From Phalacrocorax aristotelis (Eukaryota > Chordata > Aves > Suliformes > Phalacrocoracidae), in NCBI RefSeq assembly GCF_949628215.1, contig NC_134311.1, positions 15,376,582-15,440,581 on the forward strand: a stretch of 64,000 bases of DNA, read 5' to 3'. The notes below the pieces were generated by a model. That model ran no database searches and had not been told where the DNA came from. It saw only the letters and a program-made list of their open reading frames with translations. Every line of letters begins with the position of its first letter. Position 1 is the first letter of the stretch. Made by a program: the position numbers and the translations under genes. This document shows positions 47,759 through 63,238 of the stretch, one piece after another.

Positions 47759-50700
47759 CCAGTTATTCAGATGGCATAATTTAAAAAAAAAAGGAAAAAC
47801 CCTTCTACATAGATGTAGAACAGTTATCTGAAAAAAAATTCCTGGCAATCTACCTGCAGTTTATATCAGGGTCATTGAAATAAAGTTGGAAACTATTTTA
47901 AACTCCATTGTATTTTTTGTGAGATTAAATTATCAGGAATTCTTTTTATTAGTGGGATGGTTTTGTATTTTAGTGAAGAAATCCATATCAAGAAAAGTTG
48001 AAATTAATTTTCTGAGACAACAAAACCTTGTAGACAACCACAGACCATGGAATAAACAGTTTTGCTTTTTCTCCCTTATGCATCTGTCTATTAGGACTTA
48101 TGAAAATCTGCTGTAATAAAAATAAAATTCCCCATACATAATTTTGTATATTAACTAAAGAAAGAGGATACTAGTGATAGTCCCCTACTCCCTTTTGTAG
48201 AGCTATAAGCACCTCTTATTGCTTATTGTGCAAGGGGCTTCAGCATTTCAACTCCAGATTTGTTTCATTCACAGTTATGTGTATATCTAACTGTAATAAT
48301 TGCTACTATAAAAATACAAATGCTTAACTAATTGCAAACAATGAAACTGACAGATGCATGAATTGTAAATCTCATGCTTTAGCATGAGAACCCGGAGTTC
48401 TTCAATGCATTTTGTCAATTCCCCTGCTTACTGCTCACCTTGCTGAAGCCCCCTACACTCTGTGTAATTCTTTTTCCCAGTATGCCAAGTGACACTGTCT
48501 TTCTCTCACTTTGAAACAATGAGCTGTTTGGACAGAAAGCAATCTCTGGAAGCTCACGGGCAATGTAAGAACCAATCTCCTGTTTTTAGGAAACAAGAAT
48601 TTTATCTTGGGGTTCAGCAGTTAATCATGTCTTCTCCCCCTGCCTTTGGCACAACAAACTAGAAGCTGTTGCTGCCTCTGAATTCATGCCTCATCACAAA
48701 AAAAAAATTATATTTCAGGATTTGCAAGAGAAATTTTTGTATACACTGTATAAGACCTCTAACCAGTCACCAAGGCTGTAAAATACAAACAGGTAAAATT
48801 TATAGCTGAGCAGGATAAAGAGACCACTCAGCTGGAATGGACTCAAGTACAAATACGTGCTGGACAGGCTATCACATTACATGTCATGGAAGCAAGTCCA
48901 CAAAGACTGCGTGTTGAGAGTCTTGTATGAAGTTCATCTATTGTCACATTTGATTACTACTACTTAACAGAATATCAACTAATTGAAATCTCACTTCTTC
49001 ACTGTCATTGGTGAAGAAATCTCAAAGCAAAAAGTATCTCACCCACAGTGGTACTGCCTAGGGACATGCCGATTTAACAATTCCAAATCTGGTCCTGAAT
49101 TTGAAAGATTGTCTTCTGTGTATGTAAAGTCCAAAGAGTACACAGATAATGTAGCTAGATACTTGGGTTCTGCCCTTAAATGAGAATGTCTTTTTAAATA
49201 AATGCCAGAATTACTATCAAACACTGAAGTTCACATGCTCAAGGACTACAAGAAAGCAACTACTTACACTATTCAGCAGTTTCCTTCATGAATAGTAGTA
49301 TGAGAAAGTTTCTTGGAACGAAATTCTAAAACTAAGGACCAAATTCTGCTATCTTTTATTTGTACAGTAAAATAGCAAGTAAACTCACCTTAAATGTAAC
49401 TGATTTGTCATATGAATAAGAGAAGCAAAACACTGGTCCTAATTTTTCTTCTTAAATGCTGAGGGCTACCTTTAAAATTTTACTTTTAAAAATCAATCAC
49501 ATCTAGTTGTCCCCTTGATTCATAACTAACCCTGCATAACCACCACTCCTTCAGAATGGCTGTAAGTCTCTATCAATAGCAGGAACTTTCATTAAAAAAT
49601 CAGAAACAAAATAGTTTCTATAAAAGATTTTGGGCTAATATCAGGTGGTAAGGTCAAAAAAAGTTTAATTCCGCCTTCTCATAAGCTGAAGATAAAATAC
49701 TTTATAAAATAAATAGTTATCTAAAAATACAGTGTTATGGGGAGAGCTGGTGAAACACAGCTTGCACTGGAGTGGAGATCTAAAATAAAAAGAGGAATGT
49801 GACCAAGTACAGGATCTGTGAAATCTCAGAAATGGCTTTTTAAGTCAAATAGTCCAGTAGTCAAAACAAACAAACAAAAAAGACAACCAAGTAACACAAA
49901 AGACCACTGAGAGGGTTAAAGAAAAAAAAGCCTGATTAAGAAAAATCAGAGGTAGCTATACAGATGGGAAATAAAAAAGAGCAAACTATTGGCTGTTTTC
50001 TGTCTTCTTAGAAGTAGCTTATACTGAACATGTATAAAGACAAGGACAAAAGAGAAAGACAGAAACTCAAGTAAATGAATGAATCTGCAGAAGACAAGTG
50101 CAGAAAATACCTCAAGAAAACAAACAAAAAAAGACAAAAGACTCAATTTTAACAAATTTTAATACTGAAGGAGCCAACAGTAGTTGTATGAGGATGGCAA
50201 AATGATGTGATCGGAGGCTCTGGAAAAATTACTTCTTGCCCTCTCCTCTCTCGAGGTTTGGGTTGTACTATTCTCACCACCAGTCGCTACTCCTTATTTA
50301 CACTACCACCACCCAGATAAGGCCTCATCAAATTTCAGGGCCTCAGTGTCAATCTCCTCCTGGCTCACTTTCCCCTGCATAATTTCATCTTTTTACCCAA
50401 TTTATTTTTTCTGCTTCCTCTTTTGGGGGAGGTATGGGGCAAGACAATATTTAACATGCCAAGTATGGGTTTACGTCTGTCCCCAGTGGGAAAAAAACAA
50501 CATAAACAGCAGAAGCCTATAATGAAGTACACGTATAAAAACTTCCTCTGAATGTTTTTCTAGCCTACAACAACTCGGGGATCTTGCAGGCTGGAAGGGA
50601 CCCTTTTGCATTTAACAACAATTTAATCCTTGATGGATTTTTGTTCTATGATTTTGTCCCGTCACTTTCCGAACTTTGAAAATATACAAATACCAATTGT

Positions 50701-53700
50701 GAATAATTCTGTGCTTTGATATATGTCTGAAGAGCTACCATTTTTTCATCTGAATTCCTCACTACTTATTTCTTCCGATGCTTTTTATTTCATGTATTCG
50801 CAAAGATAGTCAACAATTGGTCTATATTTATCCTTTGTGTGTCACTTATAAATGCATAAATCTTTATCATGCTGGACCAGTTGTCTTTCCAGCTAAAGAA
50901 TAGCCCACTTTGCTCTTTTTCATATGCAACCCAACCCATACATTGATCATTTGCTGGCTTTCTTTGAAGCTCTTCTAGGCTGTGGGCCTGAAAGAGACAG
51001 CATGCATGCAAGCAAGCATCTGTCCATCTACCATTAAACCTAATTTTTCAATGCTTTTCGGCACCAAACTGAGATTTTCATGGAAAGTGTTATTATAATC
51101 CCAAAATCTCATTGCTGAGTAATGTGCCCAGTTAAGAGCTTTTTTTTTTTCCTAAGAAAAGCAAAATTAGGATAATTTTTGATGTATGCTTTCATTACCA
51201 TTTATCTACAGTGAATTTCCTGTGCTATGTTAATGTCCAGATACTGAGCTTCATAGTCTTTCTACAGCTCTTCACAGCTGGCCCTTCTCATTACCACTCT
51301 AACTTAATGTCACGACAAAATTTTAGCACTTAACCAGTAAAACCTCCTTTGCATTACTTCAGAATATGGTGAACAGCATGGATTCACTGGGGGCTCCACT
51401 GACGACATCTCTCCAAAACATAAAATTACAGTCACTATGAAAACAGACCAGTTACTGTTACCCTGTTTAATATTTTTCACAAGACAGTATTTCTTCTTAC
51501 GATGCACAGTTTTTTTGTGGGTATTTGGTGAGGGCACCCGCCAAAAGTCACCTCTGCACACCACTTCAGTCAGATTGCTTCTGAAGGAGCCATGAAGCAG
51601 GTGGGTAAAGAGCTCCAGTAAACTTGTGAGATATGTCATCTGTTTTTAATAGCTGCATTGGGCTAACCCAATACTGCATATTTATCCACGGATCTTCTAA
51701 TTCTATTCTTTATCATCTTTTCCATTTATTTATTTGGTACCTGTATTACTGCAGCCTCCCTAGATACATGACAGGACACAGCCAGTAACATGCAGACAAA
51801 CGATCAGGGACTGTGATAATCTTAGACTGTGGAGACGTTCTGACTTCCTGATGCCCACACCCTCCAAGTCTCCACTGTTGACTGAGATGGCAATGAGGCA
51901 TGATTGTCCTCAGAAAACTGACAACTCTAGAGCTGAACATAAATTTTGTGGCCAAACGATCATGCTGGGATACATGCTGGGATACTTTACCCTTCCTCTG
52001 AGAACTTCCTTTGCATCAAGTGTCCTGGAGGTTTAAAGCATTGGTAGGAATGACTTCACCTCCTTAGAAGGGGCTGCACGTCCTTATATACACATCATGG
52101 TGTCTAACACACAGGAGATTAGCACCTTTTCTAACACAGATATTCAATCTGTGTGCCAAGTATTGACAGGTGTATAGATCAGCAAAATGATAATTATGAT
52201 TTTAAATGATGTGTCCCTCATTAAAACTGCTCACATAGCAAGCTTGCTTTGCATCAGTTGAAATAGCTTCTGACTATTAAAAGTTGTTCTTCTCCAAGGA
52301 TTACTGCAAATAGATGCTCTCAAGACCAATCAAAAGCTCTAGCTTCCAAAGTCTCTAAATATTCACTAAAATTACTGTAGTCAGTTTTTGCCAAAACCCC
52401 TGAATAACAATCAAAGTCTGTACCCGTAAATTCTTGTCATTTCTGAGCGCTTCTGCCATATATTGCCAAGTTGGCATTTGGTACTTTCACTTCTCCTGCA
52501 GAAGAAATACACAAATCACTTTCTACTGTTAAAATGCTAGTTACGATAAGTCACATTTACTGATGATTCCCTGATCTCAAAGCTACCTCTCATTTTTTAA
52601 AAGCTTAAGCAAGACTGCTCACAGATCTGCTAGAAGTCTTTAAAAAGTCACATGCTGGGCTCTGAGGAAGCTGGTTAGGAAAATAAATCCCATCTCAGGG
52701 ATGGAAGGGTGAGGAGGGAGAGAGAGAACAGCAAGACAGATCACAAGCATAATCTTAACTCAGATATCAAAATATCAACTCACTTAAGACTGGTGCTTGT
52801 ATCAGTACAAGCATATGCTCATAAATGCTCACCACTAGTCAAGCAGATTTAGGCATATAGTGCAAGGTGAATTGAACATTAAATCTCAAGGGTTAAAAAT
52901 GTGCTGTAAGAAACCAGATTTTAGCTGATAATACCAATTTTCATATAACAAGGCAAGTATAAGGAAAACAAAATAGATGTGTCAGAAATTGTGAAGGCAT
53001 GATGGGAAAAGAAAATGAGGTGTTGAATATCTGAATAACAGCAATGCTGCGATGAATGTATAAATAGGATAATTTGTTGGCATGATGCTGCTGACATTAT
53101 TATGCCCATTAAGTAGCAGAGGCATGCATCAACAAAGAATTATACAGTCACAGTGAATATGAAGTTACCCCCTGCCTCAAACCCTGCCCGCTCATGCACA
53201 AGCAGGCACCACATTCAGAACTGCAGCAAATTAAGCTAGAAGCAAAAAGTTCTGCAACCTGTGCAAATGGTAACATTACAACTGGAGTACTCCTAACTTC
53301 ATATAAACATACTGTGCTCTTCTGAGATGTACAGAAAGTCAAGGAATTACACATTGTTAGCTATAAACGTTATGTACAACAACACAGGAAGAAAAAGCAA
53401 AATAATTAAAAGTGAACTACACTTTACATCCCTTTCCTGACCATCTGAAATCATATTTCTTTTGACTGTTGGCTAGACTGATGTCAGCTTAAAATTACAG
53501 GGGAACACTCACAGTTTTCAGACATCACTGTACATTCCGTTTAAATTATTTTTTGATGCCTGAATACCAGTATATTAATTCCTCCCCCACCCCAATTCTC
53601 AAAATTAAGCATGTAGCACTTTCAAAGATTTTAAAAGGATAGATAATTCTTGTTTTTTAGAACTATACAGCATAAGCATAATGATCCCAAAAAGATTTTC

Positions 53701-56700
53701 ACTGGCTATTCAAAAAAAAAAAAGATATCAGGCAATAGAAATAATTGACTCAGGTTTTAGATGGTAGATGCTTTGATTTACAACAGCGGCCCAGTACATA
53801 AATAAATATACATTCATATATAAATACACATAAATAAAACTGATTCACGGTATTACCTACTTCTGATAAGGCAGTGAGTACTTGGGATAGCTTGCCTACA
53901 TTTTTATATGTGTGCTTGTCACTAGGTTAATTTTTCAACCCTTTTTTGGTGCTGAAGGAGTAGAAGGTCAAATGTTTTTTTAGCCATCTGTTCCCACTAT
54001 GCTATACTTATCTCCTCATAAACAGAAGCAGCTTTGCCCACAGTGCTCTGTGATTGCTTCATACAATACACTACCAGCCCAACTGTGCCAACCATGCCTG
54101 CTGTGCAAACCAGCTCGTTCTTCCCTCTGAACTAATTGCATCCGCTGCTCGAAGTTAACGGAATACTTTCTCTGTATCACCTTTGCAAACCACAACAGCT
54201 GTCGCAAGAAAGCCTGCAGTGCATGCTCTAATGCTTGTGGCCTCTTTCTCAGTTGTGGCTATGCAAAACATCTTGGGATAATGTGCTTCTCTAGAGGGTG
54301 CCAACTCATGGCGTACAAGAAATAATCAATGTAACCATATTAAAAACTATAAAAGTCACCTTAAGCCATGCGCCTCATAAGTTTCTGGTATAAAGTATAA
54401 CAGTTTGTCCAAGCTCATGTTTTGTCGTTTGTAAAAATTCCACACAATAAGAATGATTCTGGATCAAGACACGTGTTTAAGTCCTTCTGATAAAGTTAAA
54501 TATGTTAGATTCATAAATATTTCCTCTGGGACTTTAATTTAAATTTCTCAAAAGATTGTTTTCAAAGAAAAAAAGCTCTGCTGACTGAGCTGTTGATTAA
54601 AAGAGCTTTTTATTGAAGATCGTTAGATTTTAATGCCAATTTAAAACAACAACAAAGTTTATTAAAATATCCTACAGTATCTTTAAACTGATTCAGTATA
54701 GCAATTTGTATTACCCAAAATCAGTGAAGCTGTGAAGGAACACAATTAAATGTGATCTTCTAGTGCCTCCAATTTATTGTGTCTTTGTAGTATATCTTAC
54801 AATTAAGAATTACTAATCTCTTCATTACTAAAATAGCTCTTTTCTACCCACAGAACATTGATTAAAGGCTCAAACTGCCATTTGTTGAAGAATTTTAGTT
54901 AAAACAGTTTCTTTTTCATTTACAGATAATGCCTGCAGGAATTATATCCTCTTTTCCTTTAATATTCCCTTTCTTTAGATACTGTCATATCTACCTCATT
55001 TTCTTTCTGGGACAAAAACGGGCCACCTTAAATTCCAAATATAACGACATTCTACTCATTTTGATCTTGCAAAACTGCAATATCAACCCAGAGGTTCAAA
55101 ACGTAAAAAAAAACCTCCTTATTCAGATAGAGACCATTTACAGAGTATTTAAAGATTAACTGTAACATAGGAAAACAGGAAATAATGTAGAAATAGGAAA
55201 AAGCCAGAAAAACCCTAGAGTGTTGGCCATGGTGTCTAGCTCAATGAGAAAGACGAAACAGAACACCGTTACAGGTTGAACAAAATTTAATCCATAAGAG
55301 TGCTTGAGTTTGCTTACAGTTTTATTAATTATAATCTTTTACCACACAACTGCTAATTTTAACTATTCAGATGTTATAGTGGATTGCACAAGTACCTCTA
55401 GTTCATCTCAGCAAAAAATGACCACTTAGTTTAACACACAGTTGTGTACGCAGTGCTTAAACATAGCCTCTGCATTGTTCCATGCTCCACTGGTGTCTTC
55501 ACTGAGCACTACTGGTCTCATGGATGACTGACTGCCTGAAGTCACAGCACAAGTTCTGCTTAGCACTGTACTACCAGGACGGCACAAGCAAAGCTGAAAT
55601 AACATTCAAACCACAAAATATAACCTTTAAACTTGATCTAAGAGACTAAAGCCAGTTAGGTCATGCTTCAACATGGGAAAACCTTTTTTTTTTTTTTTCT
55701 ATGAAGCTATTTCTGCACTTGAGAACTCCAACAGTGTCATTAAAACAGCTCCATGTAATTTGAATAATAGCAAGTATCAACTAGCATATAAAATAAAAAT
55801 CAAACCAAACACTGATTTTTAGCTCTGGTAGATTTAGTAACAACCAAACTACCCATCATAGTTTAAAAAAATATTCTAATACACTTATTAATTCTTCACA
55901 AGAAACTGCATTTTTCATTTTCACTAAGAATTTTTTTAACCTTTAAAACAAGACTTGCTATCCAATTCCAATAAAAGGAAGGGTAGAAACAGCAGAACAT
56001 TCTTTTCCTTTAAAAAAGATCAGATAAGTACAGAGTGTTAATTCAGACAGGCTGTAACTGCAACTGTTAAAGCCCATCATCCGTGCAATGCAGAATTCAA
56101 GTATGCACAAAGAAGCAAATATGCTAGCAACGTTTTTGATACTCCTGCTGTCTGCTCTTATTTTTCCCCAAGGGCTTAGAGTATGATCATTTACATCATT
56201 GCTTGATAACTCAGTGCATCAGAACTTCCTCAGAAGGAAAGTCTGTGACTCACTGCAGTGATAAATCATATCCAATAGTTCACTTCTGCGAAGTCTTTAC
56301 CCCTCTATAAATGTGCGCACTGCGCGGGAGTGAAGGTACAAGAGTATGCTGTTAACAACTAGCATCTGGAAGACCAATTCGTGAACTTTCGGGGCTATCA
56401 TGTAGTTACACGTTTTTCTCCATGTTCACATACAGAGGGATCCAGATTAACACCCACACACTTACCTTTGCTCCTACATTCACAAAATTTTGTACAAAAC
56501 ATAACATTTTTAAATCCAGAAAACCCTTTGGGGCAAATTAAGTTTCTACAAGATCACATGACATGTGATTTATACCTAGTCTTTCTGGTGTAATAGGCTC
56601 CTACAGTAAGAGGAGATTTGTTTGTAAGCAGCAAATTTTTTTCATTTCCTGTAGTACACAAATACATTCTAATATCTTAGTGAAGTCTAAAGTCATAGTA

Positions 56701-57867
56701 AAGTAAATCTCAAGGAAATTATTTCTTTTTACTGGATTGTTTTTAATACATATTAAATATCAATAGTTCTTATGAAATTATTAACCTTTTAGAAAAACAC
56801 ATTTCACTCAAAATCACAGAACAAAAGAAGAAAACTAAAGAAGAATATTAATTCTAATTGGACTTTTTCAGAATAAGTTCTAAGTATGTAAAACACTAAC
56901 AGTCTCTCTCTGCCTGCCATTTTATCATGAGTATCATTCCACCCTTAAAAAGAAATTCAATGAAGAAACACTATTATGTCCTAACACTGTTTTAGAAAAA
57001 TATATGTATCCAGACAGATGTGTAGGGACAAGTATAAGTATCAACTACAAGAGGACCGATGAGAATATCCAGCAAATATTTAATATTTCAGTTTTCCACA
57101 CTGATGCTCATCTCTATCACCATTTAGTGGTACTATCTCAAAAAGCAAAAATGTTCCATGCAGCATAGTCAATACTACTGCTCACTTTTCCAGGTTTCTT
57201 GGCATAGTATCTTACTTTACTTTCATTACATTATTTTCACTCGCCCCACCACATCAAAGACCTTTTCAGTTCCGTTTTGCATTAGGCAGGATTTCAGAAT
57301 TTTAGAAGAATCATTTGTGTGTTAAATGATCCATAATTTTTCTGTCCATTATTTTAATAAAGAGAACATTTTAACAGCCTAAGGGATACTAATTATATTT
57401 TACGCTCCACTACAAGGCCTAAAACAATGTAGGAAGGTAAAATGGCAAAATACAGATGTATTTAGTCCACTTCTCGTCAACTTTCAGCAAATGATTAGAC
57501 CATATGAGCGTTTATGTAGCTAGGTTCAATTCAGTTAGTACTGAATGGCATTGGCTGAAGCCACTGTTTACCAGGATCACGACCACACTTACACAGCACA
57601 TGCTGTGACCACAAACTGCTGTGGTAAGATTGCTACTGAGATTTATATATGACAGACTAGTTTAAACTGGTTGCTTCAAAACTATCTCAAGGACATATGC
57701 ACAATCAGGAAAACAACCTCTCAAGTGTAATGCAGATATCCTTTTAAGACTCAAAGTGTCAACACTTGAAAATGGAATTAAACATTGGAGTCTCTTCAGA
57801 CTTGAAGGGTACATCGTCTTCGGTATTTGACTAATACCTCATCTAGCACTGCAATACTTCTTTTCTC

Positions 57868-58237
57868 CTAGAAGAATAGAAGGCTCAGGGGGGACCTCAT
57901 CACAGGTCTTAAAGGGCAGTACTTAAAAAGCAGCTACAAAGAGGATACAGACTCTCTCTTCACAAGGAGCCACATGGAGAGGATAAGGGGCAACAGGTAC
58001 AAGTTGCACTGGGAGAAGTTTCACCCCAATATAAGAACATTTTTTACAGTGAGAATAATCAGTCACTGAAACTACCTCTGCAGGGACATGGTGGAGTCCC
58101 CATCACTGGAGGTTTTCAAGATGTGACCGGACAAGGTGCTAAATAATCTCATCCAGATTTCCTTTCCCACAAAAGTGTGGACCAGATGATCTTCTGAGGT
58201 CCCTTCCAACGTGGGCCATTCTATGGTTCTATGACTC
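57868..58237 (+). mobile_element. CR1 LINE 3' portion
   Basis: Plus-strand CR1 remnant. It encodes a decayed RRLRGDLIT..., SHMERIRGNRYKLHWEKF and CRDMVESPSLEVFK, then the 3' UTR block GATGATCTTCTGAGGTCCC and an octamer-type tail ATTCTATGGTTCTATGACTC. In-frame stops are frequent. It lies in the large DTWD2 intron, antisense to the gene. Confidence 0.9.
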
Positions 58238-61200
58238 TGGTCCAGCAGCCTTTGCAGGGGGTCTCGTGTGAAAGAAAAAAAAAAACAAACCACAGCATAA
58301 AGAAGTGGTCCCACATGGAGAACTGAAGTTAATTATGAAACTTAAGAGTAAGTCTGAAAGGAACACCGTAAATTCTCAAATGTATATCAAGGCCTGGGTA
58401 TTAGTGACCTGGTAGTTTCCAGAGTCTCTATGGAACTCTACTCTGAATAAATATCTTTTATGACCCCTAAAATTTCACCCATGGATTCTTTCATTCCTGC
58501 CATAAGATAAAGTAATACAGATAAGCCAAAAGGCCTAATAGATCATTACGTACTTGTTACAAAAACCAAAAAGCTGGAACTTTGAAAAAAAAAAAGAATT
58601 TTAAGGAATTTATTTTTAACATTGAGTTCTTCCGCAATGGTAATGCACAAACCAGATTAATAACTTCAATTCTGTCATCTCAGACACTTACTGCAATCAG
58701 AAACAGGTACAGCAGAATTTGGATGGCGTATTTTGTTCATAGATATGTTTCTTGTCAGCAGTTTCTGACAGGCACCTCAGGTGATGTTCTAGTCACATCA
58801 GTGTGGCGAAATTAATTTATTTGTAATACCGAAGTTTAGGTAAGAGGAGAATCTATCCAGAAGTATTATTTTCTGCACCTTATTTACTCGATGCCAACCT
58901 ATGCTTGGCAGGTTAAAACAAACATCATAGTTCTACACATAATACAGATTCTTTTTATGCCCCTGCATTTACATTAGGAATATATAAAGTTTTGCTCTTT
59001 GGAACAGTGCAGTTCTGAGCTTGAAGAACTTTTCAACTATTGGACAAAACTAGACCAACTATCTCGTTTCACTTTTTACTACTTAATGAATTCTGCTGGT
59101 TTATGCATGACTAACTATCTTCTTTACACTCATTTAAATAAAAGTATGGTTCACAGGCAAAATGGAACTATAACACAGGGGGAAAATAATTCCAGCATGA
59201 ACTTATTTAAAGAAGGTATCTGGAAAATACTTTATTTCCAACACCTTTCCCATATGGAAATAGGACTTCAGCCCATGTTAGTTAATTCCCTTGATTATTT
59301 TCAATAATTATCTGTTGTAATCAACAATTGTTTCACTCGCTAGCTGGCTGCTGATTTGTTTTTCTCAGCAAAAATGTGCAAAAGTCATGCAGAGAGAAAT
59401 AAGTGTTAATTAGGAATAAAATTAAATGAGACAAACATCATTACCAAAAAGTCCAGGTACTACAGTAAAATTATATGCAACACACTAGCTTTTTTCTAAA
59501 CAAAGAAATACTGTCAATTTCTTTCAGGTTCAGCTATTTGTATTTCAACAGGTCATTAGAATCTAAATTTAGCTTACTTGTTAACAACTGATTAGAGAAA
59601 AATAAAATTTTATAGTTTACAGTGCAGGAAAAGAAATAGGTTCTACCACAGCAATTATTAGGAAATAGCAGTAATCTAAGCTGAGTAACTAACAGCCCAG
59701 AAGCTACTCTCAACACCATAATGAAAGAGAAATCGAAGATGATGCTATTTAAGAAGAGGAGACAGATAACAAAATGGATTATCTGCACACAGTTGTCTCT
59801 CATATCATAACGTTCCTACCAATCTGATCTGCCAAAAACACTGACTATGGGGAGACAGAGGTAGTAGTTAAGTGCCATAAAGCAGCAATCACCTGGAAAA
59901 CACTCAAATAACTGATCTTCCAAAAATCAAAATCCACTACCGAAGACAGTCTGTCAGTAGGAAAAAACCCCAAAACAACCAGAACAATGATCAGGTTTCA
60001 GCTTTATAGAGGAAGGTGGCATGGACTTCAAAGTTGAATTACACACAACAGAAGTAAATAAGTCAGTTTTAAAATAACTGCACGAAAACACACCTTTAAA
60101 ATGACTGGATGAAAAAACAATGTCAGAAAACATGCAATACTCTTTGGTTTGTTCCAGGTTTTGCAGAGATTACTTGTCTTACGTGTACCCACTGAGAGGA
60201 AGTTCTGTCAGCAGCAAGTATGTAAGAGAAGGGAAGCAAAAAGGAAGGCCATCTAGAACAGCTATGCTACTCCCTAAGTTAATTTTCAAGAAATGGACGC
60301 TAATCACAGTACAAATCAATAGGAAAGGGTTGTTGTGGAATAGCAGGCTGAAGTTCAGCTGCAACAATTTGATCTTTGCAGATATTAATCTGTTTCTCCC
60401 AGGAAACGGCGGGGGTGTAGTGGGCGTGGGGAGTGGAAGAAGCTGCAAAACAACAAGAATAATTGGAACGACTACTGGCTTTGGCTAGCAGAGCTGAAAC
60501 TATTTTGCAAGTTTTAAAAGGGACAGGAAGAACAACCAATTTTTTTCCTTTATCTAGCCCTCCCTCCAAGTGAATCAGGAAAGGTGTTTTCTTCTGCTTT
60601 TTCTAACTCAGGAATACACTCTGCAATTGAGAATAGCTAGTTTACAGAATTTGCGATTTTTTGACCTTATGCTAGGAAATTTAGTAGGGCTCAAAAGATT
60701 ATGAATGGAAACACTTTCTCACTTAAAGGCAAGTCACGTATCTGTGGCCAGGTGCCTCAGCATATACAAATGTTCTGCAAAATTTGAAATGGATTGCAGT
60801 GAGATAAATTCCATAAAATCTATTCACAAAGCTGCAGTTAAATTGAAATACCTTGAAATCAATTCCTTAAGTTTACAGATGTAAATTCCTTCTGTTTCAC
60901 CACCTTCCTCTGACAGCCAAAATTATTTAACTAAAACCTAGAATCTACTCTTCTGTTTCACTCACACCAATATAACCCAATTGCTATACTATAGTAAGAG
61001 CCTAAAAGGAACTCCCAGATTTGATATAAAAGGGATTTCAGACCATAAAGCAAATTACTTAAGAGACTTACAGTAGCTCTTTTTTTGAATTAGTAGCATA
61101 TTGACTAACAGACTCCATTTAAACTGTTCTAACATCATAGTCATAAGGCTTTGGTCTTTAAGTTTGCAAATTGCCACCTTCTCTCCCCTCCTGAAGGGGT

Positions 61201-61934
61201 AGTAATCTTTGCACTGATGAAAAGGTGATCCAACAATGATGAAAATTTTTTCTATTAGTAAAACTGTTGGTATTAATACTTTTTCTACAATGTGCTTTCA
61301 ATAATGCCCCTGAAAGAAAATGGCAGCTTTGTCAATAAATTAAACCTGGAGAAAAAAATCCTAGTCTTATGGAAATACTCGAGAACTAGAAATAAAATCC
61401 TTGTTTATACCACCCAGCGGGCAGTATTTTTTATACATGTTGAAAAACTTTCCACCGCGACACACTATTATAACAATATATGGGTAGAAATATCTTACAG
61501 GCATCATGCCACCTACAAGAACCCAAGTAATCAGGACAAAATTCTGCCCCATTTTGATCTGTAGCAAAACTTCTCCTATATATGATTTTGGACAGCCAAA
61601 CTGAGCTAGCTAATGGAAACAAAATACTTCTTAACACTTATTTGTGAATTCACACCAAAAGCCTAGAGTCCGCAGAAGTTTTTAAAAAGCACAATAAATG
61701 AGAAACTGCGAACCAGTTATAAATGAGTACAAAGACTGGAATTAAAACAGCTGCTTACAAAATAGCTGTGTTCATTGCATTTGACAGTTCAGAAGGCCCA
61801 TAGGCCCTTCACCCTTCCAGGAGCTGCGTGCTCTGCCACTCCCCAGCTCCCTACCAGCCTGACTGTAGGGAACTGACTCAGGAGCAAAATCAAGAACCTC
61901 ATTTTAAGAGCCAACACAAGAGGAAACCTCAAGC

Positions 61935-61981
61935 GATAGCAGTGCTAAACTTTAGATAGCAGTGCTGAACTTTAGATAGCA
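61935..61981. repeat. 20-bp tandem repeat, 2.35 copies
   Basis: GATAGCAGTGCTAAACTTTA (61935-61954), GATAGCAGTGCTGAACTTTA (61955-61974) and a partial third copy GATAGCA (61975-61981). There is one mismatch between the full units, so it is recent. Confidence 0.9.
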
Positions 61982-63238
61982 ATTTGACTTCCAAACAAAT
62001 TCAAACTTATGGTATTACAGACAAGTTCCAGAAACAGAAGAAATGTAACGGTTTGACCAGTTTTTCCATGCTCCTTTGACAAGCATATGACAAAACTACA
62101 AAAACAAAAAGTTACATTTCCTTTCAAAGCTATGAAGAATCCAACCGGTAACATTTCCCATCTTCTGGATTTCAGAGAAACTGGTAATGAATGATGCACA
62201 ATTCAGATACCAAACTACAGCGTTTAAAATCAGAGCCTTTCCTAAAAAATCTGTAATTTCAGCATTTAACTCAGACACACCATTGTAGTACATAAGGAAA
62301 TGCCATCTGGTGTGTTTATATGACATAAATATGAGTTTAATGTAATAACGGGAAAAACTCACTCAGTAACAGCAACTGAGTCACATGAGATTAAGTATAC
62401 CTTCAAAACTTACATTCAAGACTCCTGTGCCGCACTCAATTACCCACTAAAAATTCCTTGAAAAATAGTGTCATACCATTCACAATGCAGCAACGGGAAC
62501 ATGTGTCCACTAATATTATTAACATTGTATTACAATCCAGTTGGTATTTTCATTACAGCAGGGGCAGCTGTAATCATTGTATAACCACAGCTTAAGCCTT
62601 GTTTGGCAGTTCAGGAGGGTGGGTGTCAATGTTCCTAAGGAACAGGGCAAAAAAAAAACACTAACCAAAAAAGCCCAAGAACCCGCCCCAGACCACACAT
62701 GGCCAGTATTTGTTCTGCTTAAATTCTATGGAACATTTGCCAAAAGTCAAAGTTTTTAATATGGTGGAGACCAAACATGTGGGCAAGAGTGTGACACTTT
62801 CATAAGAGGCTACAAAATCCTACTTTCAGCTTTCATATTACTACAATGCAAAATACTTCTGCAGGGGAAAAAATATGCTTATTTCATTGTATATGTTCTA
62901 ACATCTTAGGCGAGAGGCAAAAATTTCCTACACAAACCAGTTTTCACTTCTGCAAAACAATGATTCACTATGAAATTAGACACATTAACTCAAAACAAAC
63001 AAAAACAAATTTCAAGTGGCAAAGTGAAAACCCCCAATATTTACAGACATCTTTCTCACAATCTTATAGGTCATTTCATTTGATTGATCAAGTTTTCCTT
63101 ATCTTGTCGGCTGGTTACAGCTGAGAAGGAAAAAAAAGTTTTCCATGATTTTCATCCTTACAAAAACACTCCCTTCTGGCTGGTCAGGAAGCAAGCATCT
63201 ATTAGACACATAAAATTTTTCTTGTACATACAACTCAC

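Larger units (their letters stand above)
28663..63238 (-). other. DTWD2: DTWD2 large intron (about 34.6 kb)
   Basis: Runs between donor GTGAGT at 63238 and acceptor CAG at 28663. It contains CR1 copies at 30305-31413 (-), 35108-35705 (-) and 57868-58237 (+), and an ERV/LTR cluster at about 44387-46985. Short simple repeats lie at 29216-29251, 32646-32665, 37277-37305, 38614-38634 and 61935-61981. The stretches 31414-35107, 35706-44100, 46986-57867 and 58238-63238 are otherwise plain AT-rich DNA in which I see no supported gene. Confidence 0.85.

Noticed and set aside
50586..50603. GCAGGCTGGAAGGGACCC, a CR1 3'-UTR-like 18-mer
   Set aside because: Too short, with no CR1 homology on either side; recorded only as a coincidence or a very old stub.
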